In this document: in pieces, positions 47,503 through 55,213 of the stretch
Position numbering within the stretch: position 1 is the stretch's first letter
How the letters are laid out: each line of letters begins with the position of its first letter
DNA from: a virus
DNA length: 60,533 nt
IMG/VR virus record: IMGVR_UViG_3300009130_001666
Location: 1 to 60,533 of that record
Direction: 5' to 3' (one strand)
Notes under the pieces: generated by a model
Told to the model about the DNA's origin: nothing
What the model saw: only the letters and a program-made list of their open reading frames with translations
Database searches by the model: none
Made by a program: the position numbers and the translations under genes

Positions 47503-47775
47503 ATGAAATTAGCAGTTGATAACACTCAAAACGAAGACCAAAAAGTAAGCAAAGAAGAACGCATTGTTGACTACATCAAGTCTATTGCAGCGATTGAAGA
47601 GGCAATTGAACCTTTTAAAGAGCAAAAGAAGGCACTGAAGACCAACTACGTAGAGAACGGTTGGTTGGATAAAGAAGAGATCAAGTTGGCAATGAAAGCG
47701 TACAAGATGCTTAAAGATGATGTCGACCTTGATCAGTTGACCGACTTCTATGAAACTGTTGGAGGTAGTCTATAA
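47503..47775 (+). CDS. Small coiled-coil protein (GapR-like architecture)
   Basis: 90 residues. A disordered N-terminus is followed by a helical core (RIVDYIKSIAAIEEAIEPFKEQKKALKTNYVENGWLDKEEIK split by a turn, then an AYKMLK.DVDLDQLTDFYE helix). The pattern of a coiled coil followed by a G/DxK turn and a short helix recalls GapR/DUF2312 proteins, which bind overtwisted DNA, but the match is loose. RBS AAGGAG; it shares its last base with the start of the next gene. Confidence 0.65.
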   Translation: MKLAVDNTQNEDQKVSKEERIVDYIKSIAAIEEAIEPFKEQKKALKTNYVENGWLDKEEIKLAMKAYKMLKDDVDLDQLTDFYETVGGSL

Positions 47776-48047
47776 TGAACGTGCTTCCAAAGAATAGGCA
47801 TATTCTTATTGAACCACTTGCGGAAGAAGAGCAGGATAAACCAACTGTTCTTCTTCCAGCAGATTATCAGAAGAAACAAGAGTATGTCGTAGCAAAAGTT
47901 CTCAACGTGCACGATTCCGTAAAAGAGGAGATCCAAGAAGGGTCTCTCGTCGTTGCAGAACCAAATATGGTGCGGGAGATTACCCTTGAGGGTCAAACTC
48001 ACTACTTACTGCAAGCAAACTACGTGCTTTGCGAAGTGAGACTCTAG
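47775..48047 (+). CDS. GroES/gp31-like co-chaperonin
   Basis: 90 residues, as for GroES (97) and T4 gp31 (111). It begins with the GroES-type MNVLPKNRHILIEPL, has a mobile-loop position (DKPTVLLPADYQKK) in place of the bacterial GGIVL loop, then VAKVLNVHD, LVVAEP and a final YLLQANYVLCEV strand. It would cap the host GroEL to fold a phage protein, in T4 the major capsid protein gp23. It is translationally coupled to the preceding gene (TATAATG overlap at 47775). Confidence 0.8.
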   Translation: MNVLPKNRHILIEPLAEEEQDKPTVLLPADYQKKQEYVVAKVLNVHDSVKEEIQEGSLVVAEPNMVREITLEGQTHYLLQANYVLCEVRL

Positions 48048-48073
48048 ACAAGAGGAATCGAAAAAGAGTCTTA

Positions 48074-48108
48074 TGGCATTATGCCAACCTGGTCAGGGTC
48101 TCTGACCA
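48074..48108. repeat. Two tandem dyads after the co-chaperonin gene
   Basis: TGGCAT-T-ATGCCA (48074-48086) and TGGTCAG-GGTCT-CTGACCA (48090-48108) are perfect inverted repeats separated by three bases. No T-run follows, so they are not simple terminators. Paired operators or RNA processing sites are possible. Confidence 0.6.
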
Positions 48109-48115
48109 ACAAGCT

Positions 48116-48328
48116 ATGTCAAGACACTTAAGAAGAATAATTCGAGTCGTCATTACCCCGTTCCTGCTCTTTGTCCTGCCAGCATCTGCACTTGTTGCCA
48201 CGGTGTGTGTTCCAGGAGTTTCAGAGTGGTTGTACGAATTAATAAAACAGTCAACAATGATTTCGCAGGACATTGTGGCATCTTTTTTTAAAATAATGAC
48301 CTCAGTCATTTGCGCTCTTACTATTTAG
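48116..48328 (+). CDS. Possible small membrane protein
   Basis: 70 residues from ATG 48116 (a longer frame from TTG 48029 exists). One or two hydrophobic segments are visible (VVITPFLLFVLPASALVATV near residues 10-30, and IVASFFKIMTSVICALTI at the end). No Shine-Dalgarno precedes the ATG, and the stop lies inside the hairpin at 48315-48334. This might be a lysis-inhibition or holin-like protein, but the sequence alone cannot say, and the frame may be fortuitous. Confidence 0.3.
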   Translation: MSRHLRRIIRVVITPFLLFVLPASALVATVCVPGVSEWLYELIKQSTMISQDIVASFFKIMTSVICALTI

Positions 48329-48334
48329 TAAGAG
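48315..48334 (+). promoter_or_regulatory. Perfect hairpin overlapping the methyltransferase RBS
   Basis: CTCTTACT (48315-48322), loop ATTT, AGTAAGAG (48327-48334). The 3' arm contains the beginning of the AGAGAGG ribosome binding site of the gene starting at 48343, and the centre contains CTATTTAG. It could control translation or be a promoter dyad. Confidence 0.55.
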
Positions 48335-48342
48335 AGGTTTTT

Positions 48343-48954
48343 ATGTCAGAAAATAAAAAGAGAAGAATTACTAAAAAGTTTATTGAAGCACAGTTAGATG
48401 AACTGTACTCTCATGAGTTGGTGAACCTCGCGTCTGCCCTTGGTAGAGAATCCACCTATGGCGAAGTGCTGAGATATTCTGCTGATTATATGATAGAACT
48501 CTTTTCTAGGAAACTCTCTAAAAGTTCTGTATTTTATGACCTCGGCAGCGGCATGGGCAAACTTGCGTCCCACGTCGCGCTGAAGTCCAAAGCAAAGAGG
48601 GTGGTGGGAATCGAACTGGACAAGAAGAGGCACAAAGAGTCGCTTGACTTGGCGTCCAAGATTGATTTCCCAGCAACACAACCTGAATTCATCAATGATG
48701 ATATATTTGATACTGACTTCTCTGATGCCACAATCGTCTATTTTGACAACACTTCGTACCCAGATGGTTCTTTGGAGAAAATTATAGAACTTCTTCCAAA
48801 AGGGTGTCTCTTGATATACAAGCAGGGTGGTGCCCATATTGGTGATCGGTTTTTTCGACTGGACACAACTTATGGCAATCCGAACGCTACAGAACACGTG
48901 GAGAGTACCCTTGCTAGGTTCTGGTTAATGCATGCTTCGTATCGGTATGTTTAG
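48343..48954 (+). CDS. SAM-dependent methyltransferase, DOT1-like fold
   Basis: 203 residues from ATG 48343, preferred over 48310 because AGAGAGG lies 5 bases upstream. The SAM-binding motif is VFYDLGSGMGKLASHVAL near residues 62-80, followed by RVVGIELDKKRHKESL, an acidic second-strand region INDDIFDTDFSDATIVYFDNTSY and a late LLPKGCLLIYKQGG strand. DLGSGxGK with GIE and YFDN (in place of NPPY) resembles the DOT1-like protein lysine methyltransferase family. The substrate is unknown. The N-terminal 40 residues (basic, helical) may bind the target. Confidence 0.7.
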   Translation: MSENKKRRITKKFIEAQLDELYSHELVNLASALGRESTYGEVLRYSADYMIELFSRKLSKSSVFYDLGSGMGKLASHVALKSKAKRVVGIELDKKRHKESLDLASKIDFPATQPEFINDDIFDTDFSDATIVYFDNTSYPDGSLEKIIELLPKGCLLIYKQGGAHIGDRFFRLDTTYGNPNATEHVESTLARFWLMHASYRYV

Positions 48955-48961
48955 GTGATAT

Positions 48962-49819
48962 TTGCGCGGATGTAGGTTAAAATACAAAGACATTGTTGTG
49001 GGGGGCAGTTTAGAGGCACTTTCTTACGCCTATTCCAAAGGGTACCCTGTGGTCGGAATAAAGCAAAGACCGCATTTTTTCCTCGATAAACACCGCTCTG
49101 AATGGGACAGTTTGTCTTTTTTCTTGTCTCTCTCTGGTCAATTGCCAATTGCCAAGGGTTTGACGTCAATTCGTATCCTGGAAGACGAGAAACTTATCAA
49201 ATGCTTCACCGAAAACTCAAGAATGATTGAGATCGAATATGAGAAAATTCACCTTGTAGATGATCACGGCGTTGGTGGATTGCCCTTGCCGACAATTGAG
49301 GCAAAAAAAGAATATCTCGTATTCGACTGGTTGAAGGTTGTTCGAGGCGGAAAGCATGCCTATGATTATATTCTGGATGAGGACAGTGACGACTTCGTTA
49401 AAAAGGTTGTATTTTACTCAGGAATCGGATACAGGAAGCAGCACAAGAATGCCTGTGCCGTGTCCGTGCTGACAGAGTACAAATTGAAGTCACTAGACTA
49501 CTCAGAGACCTACACTCTTCTCAAGGTTCGACAGATGATGACAGACGCAGGACTGAAAGGGAACAGAAACGGAACACAGGCATACAATGGCAAACCTGCC
49601 TATCAGTCGCTCAAGGTGGAGTTCTCTCAGCGAGACAAAGTGCCCCTTCATCGAAATCAATACGCAAATACGAAAACAATTAAATTCATAAAGGATATAG
49701 ACCTTAAAAAAGATGAAAAATTGCCTTATAATGAGTTATTAGAGGTTGTTTTCGGGAGTCCATATGAAAGAGGAAAATCTAGAACAAGTAAGGATGTTGA
49801 AGGAGAAAAGAAAGTCTAA
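48962..49819 (+). CDS. Unrecognised protein with Rossmann-like N-terminus
   Basis: 285 residues from TTG 48962; the start is uncertain because no ATG occurs before the conserved-looking part. The beginning (YKDIVVGGSLEALSYAYSKGYPVVGI) looks like a dinucleotide- or nucleotide-sugar-binding strand-loop-helix with GGS. Other parts, such as KEYLVFDWLKVVRGG, VVFYSGIGYRK and QSLKVEFSQRDKVPLHRNQ, are not assignable. The 3' end overlaps the next gene by 56 bases, which suggests co-translation with that gene. Function not recognised. Confidence 0.6.
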   Translation: MRGCRLKYKDIVVGGSLEALSYAYSKGYPVVGIKQRPHFFLDKHRSEWDSLSFFLSLSGQLPIAKGLTSIRILEDEKLIKCFTENSRMIEIEYEKIHLVDDHGVGGLPLPTIEAKKEYLVFDWLKVVRGGKHAYDYILDEDSDDFVKKVVFYSGIGYRKQHKNACAVSVLTEYKLKSLDYSETYTLLKVRQMMTDAGLKGNRNGTQAYNGKPAYQSLKVEFSQRDKVPLHRNQYANTKTIKFIKDIDLKKDEKLPYNELLEVVFGSPYERGKSRTSKDVEGEKKV

Positions 49820-50660
49820 GAGAGGCAAGTATGCCGTCGGAGACTTTCACATGTCCGGCATAGTCCCAGTAACGGGAGAGATCCTGGACTTCAACATGCC
49901 TTGGCACGACTCCTTAACTCCAATTGCGCAGAATTACCTTGCAATCGAACATGCCGTTTACGAGTGTGCATGTGCGGGTGCAAATACCATCTGGGTCGTC
50001 TGCAAGGAGGGTACAACACCTCTCCTTCGACACCGCCTTGGGGACTGGTTGTATGATCCTGTTGAGGTTGACAGCATCTCAAAGAACCCTCGGTCAAAGA
50101 TAAAGGACAACATCAGAAGGATTCCAATCTATTATGTAAAATTGAAACCAGTGGACTTCCAGCGACGAGAAAGTCTTGGATGGAGCGTGCTTACTGGTGC
50201 GATCAATTCGTTCCGCATGTCCTATCGTGTTAGCAAGTGGTTGATTCCAGATAAGTACTATGTCTCTTTCCCATACGGCATATACCCCATGAAGGATGTG
50301 AGACTATCTAGGAATCTGTTTAGAAGCAGCAACCCTTATGTGCTAACCTACGATGGCAAGTCTGTTGCTGACGGTCTTTACACAGGGTTCACTTTTGACC
50401 GTGACGTATTTGTATATGCACGGCGAGAAATAAGAAAATATAAAACAACACTTGACGAAGTTTTTAAATCTGTTAAACTAGACAAACCGAAAGAGATCGA
50501 ACTAGACTGGTATTATCCAATTGACTCATGGGACAATTACAAGGAATACCTTTCTTCAGAACACTCAGTGAGTAGAAATGGGAATGTGGCAAATGGCATC
50601 ACGGTCTTCCAAAAAGAAGAATACAAAAGAGAATACACCGGTATTGGCAGAGAGACTTGA
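49764..50660 (+). CDS. Unrecognised protein, possible nucleotidyltransferase-like N-terminus
   Basis: 298 residues from ATG 49764 (GGGAG at 49753-49757). Residues 25-100 (GIVPVTGEILDFNMPWHDSL, AIEHAVYECACAGANTIWVVC, LLRHRLGDWLYDP) recall nucleotidyltransferases, in which a G-x-G-rich start and a 'AGAxxIxVVxxxG' strand bind nucleotide, but the usual GGxGTRL is absent. Later segments (FPYGIYPMKDVRLSRNLFR, ADGLYTGFTFDRDVF) are unfamiliar. It is encoded between an unknown protein and another unknown protein, each with overlaps. Confidence 0.6.
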   Translation: MKEENLEQVRMLKEKRKSKRGKYAVGDFHMSGIVPVTGEILDFNMPWHDSLTPIAQNYLAIEHAVYECACAGANTIWVVCKEGTTPLLRHRLGDWLYDPVEVDSISKNPRSKIKDNIRRIPIYYVKLKPVDFQRRESLGWSVLTGAINSFRMSYRVSKWLIPDKYYVSFPYGIYPMKDVRLSRNLFRSSNPYVLTYDGKSVADGLYTGFTFDRDVFVYARREIRKYKTTLDEVFKSVKLDKPKEIELDWYYPIDSWDNYKEYLSSEHSVSRNGNVANGITVFQKEEYKREYTGIGRET

Positions 50661-50913
50661 ACATATAATTCCAGGAATGTTCTCTCTTTCCGCAGGCGAC
50701 CTCGTTGTTGTTTCTAACGGCAACTACTTCCGCCGCGATACGCCCAAGCTTGGCATTGTGCTGGAGGACGCCCCAAAGGGGTTTACGTTCGCCAAGATCC
50801 ATTATGACGGAGAGACAGAAATGTTACTCTCCTGCAATTTCCACAGAATCGAAGAGTGGAAGAGAATCACAGCGGCAAAGAAGGTGAACCTTGACAAAGC
50901 GAACATTGTTTAG
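50593..50913 (+). CDS. Small unrecognised protein
   Basis: 106 residues from ATG 50593 (also possible: 50578). A basic N-terminus (RSSKKKNTKEN) precedes a compact beta-rich part (SLSAGDLVVVSNGNYFRRD, PKLGIVLEDAPKGFTFAKIHYDG, CNFHRIEEW), which looks like a small barrel, for example SH3- or KOW-like. It overlaps both neighbours (68 and 23 bases). Function unknown. Confidence 0.6.
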   Translation: MASRSSKKKNTKENTPVLAERLEHIIPGMFSLSAGDLVVVSNGNYFRRDTPKLGIVLEDAPKGFTFAKIHYDGETEMLLSCNFHRIEEWKRITAAKKVNLDKANIV

Positions 50914-51469
50914 TGCCTCCTTTGCCACTACGGTCACTTTTTCCACTTTGCTGATTGCCTCCTTTCTGAATAACGAGAGCGCATCTAGGAATCCGCCAAA
51001 GCACTCGACGCCGATTGTTTTAAAGACGGCAAAGGAGCAGCCGAAGGTAAAGAAGCGGGTAAAAAGAAAACAGAAAAAACTTAAAAACATCAAGCAGGCA
51101 CCACGAGTGTCGCCCAATTTCGCCATAACGATGGACATCCCCCTGGAGATGCCACAGGTTCAGGACATGCACGCAGAACTCATAGAGCAGGCAGTGGAGG
51201 TTGTGCCTCCCGCACCAAAGGCAGACAACCCTGCCCCAGAATACCCACGTGCTGCTCGCTCAGATGGCATCCAAGGGCGCGTCGTCGCTATGGCACGTGT
51301 TGATGAATATGGTTTCGTGATCCGAACCAAGATTCTCTCATCAGATCCTCCTGGGGTCTTTGATGCTGCAGTCACTTCCGCTCTTCGTAATTGGAAGTTC
51401 TCTCCGGCAACGATGCGAGGACACCCAATTGAGCAGTGGGTCGAAATTCCTTTTAATTTTGTAATGTAA
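50891..51469 (+). CDS. TonB-like periplasm-spanning protein
   Basis: 192 residues from TTG 50891, 23 bases inside the preceding gene. Layout as in TonB: a single membrane anchor at residues about 7-25 (FSASFATTVTFSTLLIASF); a basic then Pro-rich spacer (VKKRVKRKQKKLK; VVPPAPKADNPAPEYP); and a TonB C-terminal domain at about 117-192 (YPRAARSDGIQGRVVAMARV, GFVIRTKIL, FDAAVTSALRNWKF, ATMRGHPIEQWVEIPF). The anchor lacks the Ser/His pair that E. coli TonB needs to couple to ExbB/ExbD. No exbB or exbD genes are nearby. Effect could be helping or blocking host outer-membrane uptake. Confidence 0.8.
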   Translation: MTKRTLFSASFATTVTFSTLLIASFLNNESASRNPPKHSTPIVLKTAKEQPKVKKRVKRKQKKLKNIKQAPRVSPNFAITMDIPLEMPQVQDMHAELIEQAVEVVPPAPKADNPAPEYPRAARSDGIQGRVVAMARVDEYGFVIRTKILSSDPPGVFDAAVTSALRNWKFSPATMRGHPIEQWVEIPFNFVM

Positions 51470-51472
51470 CAC

Positions 51473-51501
51473 TTGACTTGATCCCGTCTTCATGTTATAA
51501 T
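51473..51501 (+). promoter_or_regulatory. Sigma70-type promoter for the DnaE gene
   Basis: TTGACT (51473-51478), 17-base spacer, TATAAT (51496-51501). The spacer begins with TGATCCCGT, shared with the promoter at 40660. GTCTTCA (51486-51492) and TGAAGAC (51501-51507) form a dyad that brackets the -10 element. Confidence 0.88.
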
Positions 51502-51532
51502 GAAGACTGTTAATTTTCAGAAAGAGGTTTGA

Positions 51533-54500
51533 ATGATGGATAGATTGTCTCCAAAAGTAAAGTATGTTGGTCTTCACGCACACAGCGTCGCAGGTTCTCC
51601 CTTTGATGCCCTTGGTTATCCCCAAGAGCACATGGACTCCGCCTACAATAATGGCATGGACGCCCTTGCCTTGACCGACCACGGTAACATGAACGGTCTC
51701 GCTTATCAGGTTCTTCATGCCAAGAAGATGCAGGAAGCAGGCAAAGACTTCAAACCGATCTATGGTTGCGAAGCATATTTTGTTCCAAGTTTGCAAGAAT
51801 GGCACGAAGAAAAGAACGCCGCCGAACTAGATAAGAAGAAGGCAAAAAAAGATGCGGAGGCATCGGGGACAACAGTTGAAGATGAAGAGGCTAGCAAAAG
51901 TGCTGTTAAAGATATTCTTTCTCGTCGTAGTCATCTTGTTCTTATTGCCGCTAATCAGACAGGACTAAAAAACCTCTTTACAATGATCTCCAAGTCTTAT
52001 ACTCCGGAGAACTTCTATCGCTACCCTCGCCTCGACTTCGACACTCTCGAAGCACACAAAGAGGGAATTATTGTTTCCAGTGCTTGCATGGGCGGCGTAT
52101 TCGCCAGTGATTACTGGAAAAACCGTGAACAGGGTGAGGAGGCAGTCATCGAGGCGATGACCAAGACCGCAACCCGTTTTAAAGAAATCTTTGGTGACAA
52201 CTTTTATGGAGAGGTGCAATGGAATGCCATTCCCGACCAGCACGCCATTAACAAGTTCGTCATCAAGGTATGTGGGGAGTTAGGCATCCAACTCGTATCC
52301 ACATCGGACAGTCATTATCCCGACAAGGATTCTTGGAAAGACCGGGAACTTTACAAGAAACTTGGTTGGCTGTCCAAGGGGGGACTCGAAGACGCAACTC
52401 TCCCCGACTCTATCGACGCGACTCGCTGCGAACTCTATCCAAAGAATGGTGATGAGATGGTCGAAGCAATTCGCAAATACACTAAGTCAGAGAACTGGAT
52501 CTATCGAGAGAACGACAAACCCCTGTTTCCAAGGGGTGTAGAATATGATGAGAAACTTCTCATCGAAAGTGTAGAAAGAACACACCAGATCGCCCATGAG
52601 AAGATTGATTCGTTCTTTCCAGATAATACTGTTCGACTTCCCGACTTTGTTGTCCCTGCGTCTCACACAGCGGACGAAGCACTCTGGTCTTACGCAATTG
52701 ACGGTCTCCGAAGTCGAGGTTTGACTGGTCGCAAGAATTACGAGAAGCGACTCGAAAAAGAGTTCGATGTCATCTCCTCCCGTGGTTTTAGTAAATACTT
52801 CCTGACAATGAAGGCGATCTCCGACAAGGCACAAGAGGTGCAACTCGTCGGTGCTGGTCGAGGTTCCGCTGCAGGTTCCCTCGTTGCCTTCTGTCTCAAC
52901 ATCACTCAGATTGACCCCATCAAGTACAATCTCCAGTTCGAGAGATTCCTTCGTAAAGATGCTGTTGATTATCCCGATATCGATTACGATGTCGCCGACC
53001 CGATGGAACTCAAGGATTTGTTGATTGACGAGTGGGGCGACAATGTGGTTGTCCCGATTTCGAACTGGAACACGCTGCAATTGCGCTCTCTCATCAAGGA
53101 TATTTCCAAGTTCTACAAGATTGACTTCTCTGAGGTCAACAAGGTCACAAGTCGCATGCTCGCAGAGGCAACACCTCGTGCAAAGGCAGCGAACAACATC
53201 TCCGCTGGTGTGTATACTCCGACATTCGAAGAACTAATTGAGTATTCAGACAGTCTTCGTGGGTTCCTTGTAAAGTACCCCCACATCAAGACGCACATCT
53301 TGAAACTGTACGGTTCAGTTCGTTCGTGCTCTCGCCATGCCGGTGGTGTGCTTGTCGGTGAGAATCTTGATCAATACATGCCCCTCATCGCTTCCGGTGG
53401 TGTACGGCAGACTCCTTGGTCTGAAGGCATGAACGTCCGTCATCTTGAACCGATGGGTTTCATTAAGTTTGATATTCTCGGATTGGCATCCCTTCGCATG
53501 ATCGAAGGTGCAATTCGCCACATCCTCAAGCGGAAAGAGGGCGTCGAGAACCCAACCTTCGAAGATGTGAAGACATACTACGACAAACACCTCGATCCCA
53601 ATGTCATCGACTTCGAAGACCAAGATGTCTGGGAAAGCGTGTTTCATGATGGCAAGTGGGCAGGTGTCTTCCAGTTCACCCAGCACGGTGCACAGAAGTT
53701 CTGCAAGGACGCAAAACCTCGCAGTCTCGTTGACCTCGCCGCCATTACTGCCATCTTCCGCCCAGGCCCTTTGTCTGCAAAGGTCCACGATCTGTATGTC
53801 GCGGCAAAGTCAAACCCAGATGAGGTTGAATACATCCATCCAATCGTTCGGGACTGTCTCGAAGAAACTTATGGGTTTATCGTCTTTCAGGAGCAATTGG
53901 CGTTGCTGGCACACAAGTTGGGTCGACGTGTCTCCCTGGACGAGGGCAACATGCTTCGTAAACTTCTCACAAAGAAGGGCACTGGCAAGGGTGCCAAGGA
54001 CCTCGAACGAATCCGGAAAAAGTTCATGGCCGGGTGTGAGGACAAGGGAATCCGCATGGAAGATGCCGATGACCTCTGGAAGAAGATGGAATTCTTCTCC
54101 GGGTACGGTTTCAACGCTTCTCATGCCATCTCTTACGCAACACTATCCTTCCAGTGTGCATGGTTGCTCCGCTACCATCAGACAGAGTGGATGGCAGCAT
54201 TCCTCGACAAAGAACCTGAAGGTCGCAAAGAGGCAGCAATCAACATTGCAAAGAGTCTCGGATACAGTATCCAGTCTCTCAATGTGAATACTTCCGGAAA
54301 GGTTTGGGAGTTCGATGACGACGGAACAACCCTGATTCAACCGCTGACTTCGGTCAAGGGTCTTGGTGACTCCGCTATTGATCAGATCTTCGCAGGTCGA
54401 CCGTTCAATACGGTTGAGGACTTTCTCTTTAATGAGGAGATGGTTTATAGTAAATTAAACAAGAAGGCACTTGACGTGCTCGTTCGTTCTCATGCTCTGA

Positions 54501-55000
54501 ATTGTCTCAAGGATGATCGCTTCTCAGGCGACAAACACTTCTGGACTGCAGTGGCAGTTGATCGCCCTCGCAAAGAGAAAGATCTTCACGAGAACATCGA
54601 GAGATATCAACCTGAAGGAGATTTTTCCAAGGAGGAGAAGATTGAAAACCTCACGAACCTAACGGGAGTGTTCCCAATGCACCTCGTGGTCAGCGATGAG
54701 ATCACTTCTCAACTCCACGATCTCGGTGTCCCTCCGATCTCTGACTTTGATCCGATGCTCGGTGCTGCCTGGTTCATCCCTCGCAAGGTCACTGCTCGTC
54801 AAACAAAGAATGGCAAGACCTATTGGGTCGTCGAGGTCATCGATGAGAATAACGTGATCAGTCACATTAAGTGCTGGGGCGTCCGACCGGGCAAAGACCA
54901 CATTAACCTTAATCGTGCTTATATGGCACGCCTTGACCACAGTGAACAGTGGGGTTTCTCCACTCGGAGCATCTCAAGGTTTTTTAGAATGTTGGGGTAA
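51533..55000 (+). CDS. dnaE: DNA polymerase III alpha subunit (DnaE-type)
   Basis: 1155 residues, the length of bacterial DnaE. The PHP domain has its metal ligands (HAHSVAGSP, LTDHGNMNG, GCEAYFVP, SDSHYPD), unlike E. coli where several are lost, so a proofreading-type site may be active. The catalytic core has GAGRGSAAGSLVAF, PDIDYD (two Asp), KFDILGL (third Asp), TAIFRPGPLS and GYGFNASHA. A C-terminal HhH/OB region follows (VKGLGDSAIDQI; TARQTKNGKTYWVVEV). It carries a residue run with extra charged helix near 100-125. Probably the phage replicase. AGAGG lies before the ATG at 51533. Confidence 0.95.
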   Translation: MMDRLSPKVKYVGLHAHSVAGSPFDALGYPQEHMDSAYNNGMDALALTDHGNMNGLAYQVLHAKKMQEAGKDFKPIYGCEAYFVPSLQEWHEEKNAAELDKKKAKKDAEASGTTVEDEEASKSAVKDILSRRSHLVLIAANQTGLKNLFTMISKSYTPENFYRYPRLDFDTLEAHKEGIIVSSACMGGVFASDYWKNREQGEEAVIEAMTKTATRFKEIFGDNFYGEVQWNAIPDQHAINKFVIKVCGELGIQLVSTSDSHYPDKDSWKDRELYKKLGWLSKGGLEDATLPDSIDATRCELYPKNGDEMVEAIRKYTKSENWIYRENDKPLFPRGVEYDEKLLIESVERTHQIAHEKIDSFFPDNTVRLPDFVVPASHTADEALWSYAIDGLRSRGLTGRKNYEKRLEKEFDVISSRGFSKYFLTMKAISDKAQEVQLVGAGRGSAAGSLVAFCLNITQIDPIKYNLQFERFLRKDAVDYPDIDYDVADPMELKDLLIDEWGDNVVVPISNWNTLQLRSLIKDISKFYKIDFSEVNKVTSRMLAEATPRAKAANNISAGVYTPTFEELIEYSDSLRGFLVKYPHIKTHILKLYGSVRSCSRHAGGVLVGENLDQYMPLIASGGVRQTPWSEGMNVRHLEPMGFIKFDILGLASLRMIEGAIRHILKRKEGVENPTFEDVKTYYDKHLDPNVIDFEDQDVWESVFHDGKWAGVFQFTQHGAQKFCKDAKPRSLVDLAAITAIFRPGPLSAKVHDLYVAAKSNPDEVEYIHPIVRDCLEETYGFIVFQEQLALLAHKLGRRVSLDEGNMLRKLLTKKGTGKGAKDLERIRKKFMAGCEDKGIRMEDADDLWKKMEFFSGYGFNASHAISYATLSFQCAWLLRYHQTEWMAAFLDKEPEGRKEAAINIAKSLGYSIQSLNVNTSGKVWEFDDDGTTLIQPLTSVKGLGDSAIDQIFAGRPFNTVEDFLFNEEMVYSKLNKKALDVLVRSHALNCLKDDRFSGDKHFWTAVAVDRPRKEKDLHENIERYQPEGDFSKEEKIENLTNLTGVFPMHLVVSDEITSQLHDLGVPPISDFDPMLGAAWFIPRKVTARQTKNGKTYWVVEVIDENNVISHIKCWGVRPGKDHINLNRAYMARLDHSEQWGFSTRSISRFFRMLG

Positions 55001-55003
55001 CAC

Positions 55004-55213
55004 ATGGACAAGAGACCACCACCCTTTTTGAAAAAGATCTATCTTTCCCGCCGAGAAATTAAAATGATTCTTGACGCAATTGATGTCACGGAAGAGAATA
55101 TGGATGTCGTGTGGAAAAGAGAAATGATTGCCAAGTTAAAGAGGGCAATCAGAAGATCGAAGAAGAAGGAATCAAAAGTTGTTAAAAAAGATGAAAACAA
55201 AACCCAAGTCTAA
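55004..55213 (+). CDS. Small basic protein, unrecognised
   Basis: 69 residues, highly basic in the second half (KLKRAIRRSKKKESK). It begins 3 bases after the DnaE stop and may be translated by reinitiation. Possible nucleic-acid-binding or polymerase-associated peptide, but no family was recognised. Confidence 0.55.
   Translation: MDKRPPPFLKKIYLSRREIKMILDAIDVTEENMDVVWKREMIAKLKRAIRRSKKKESKVVKKDENKTQV

Noticed and set aside
48048-48115. Possible tRNA, because of the nested dyads and a TCGA
   Set aside because: No T-arm GGTTCGA consensus or acceptor stem could be drawn on either strand.
53601-54287. Alternative-frame ORF inside DnaE
   Set aside because: Ser/Arg-rich, out of frame with the conserved polymerase motifs, without own start signals.
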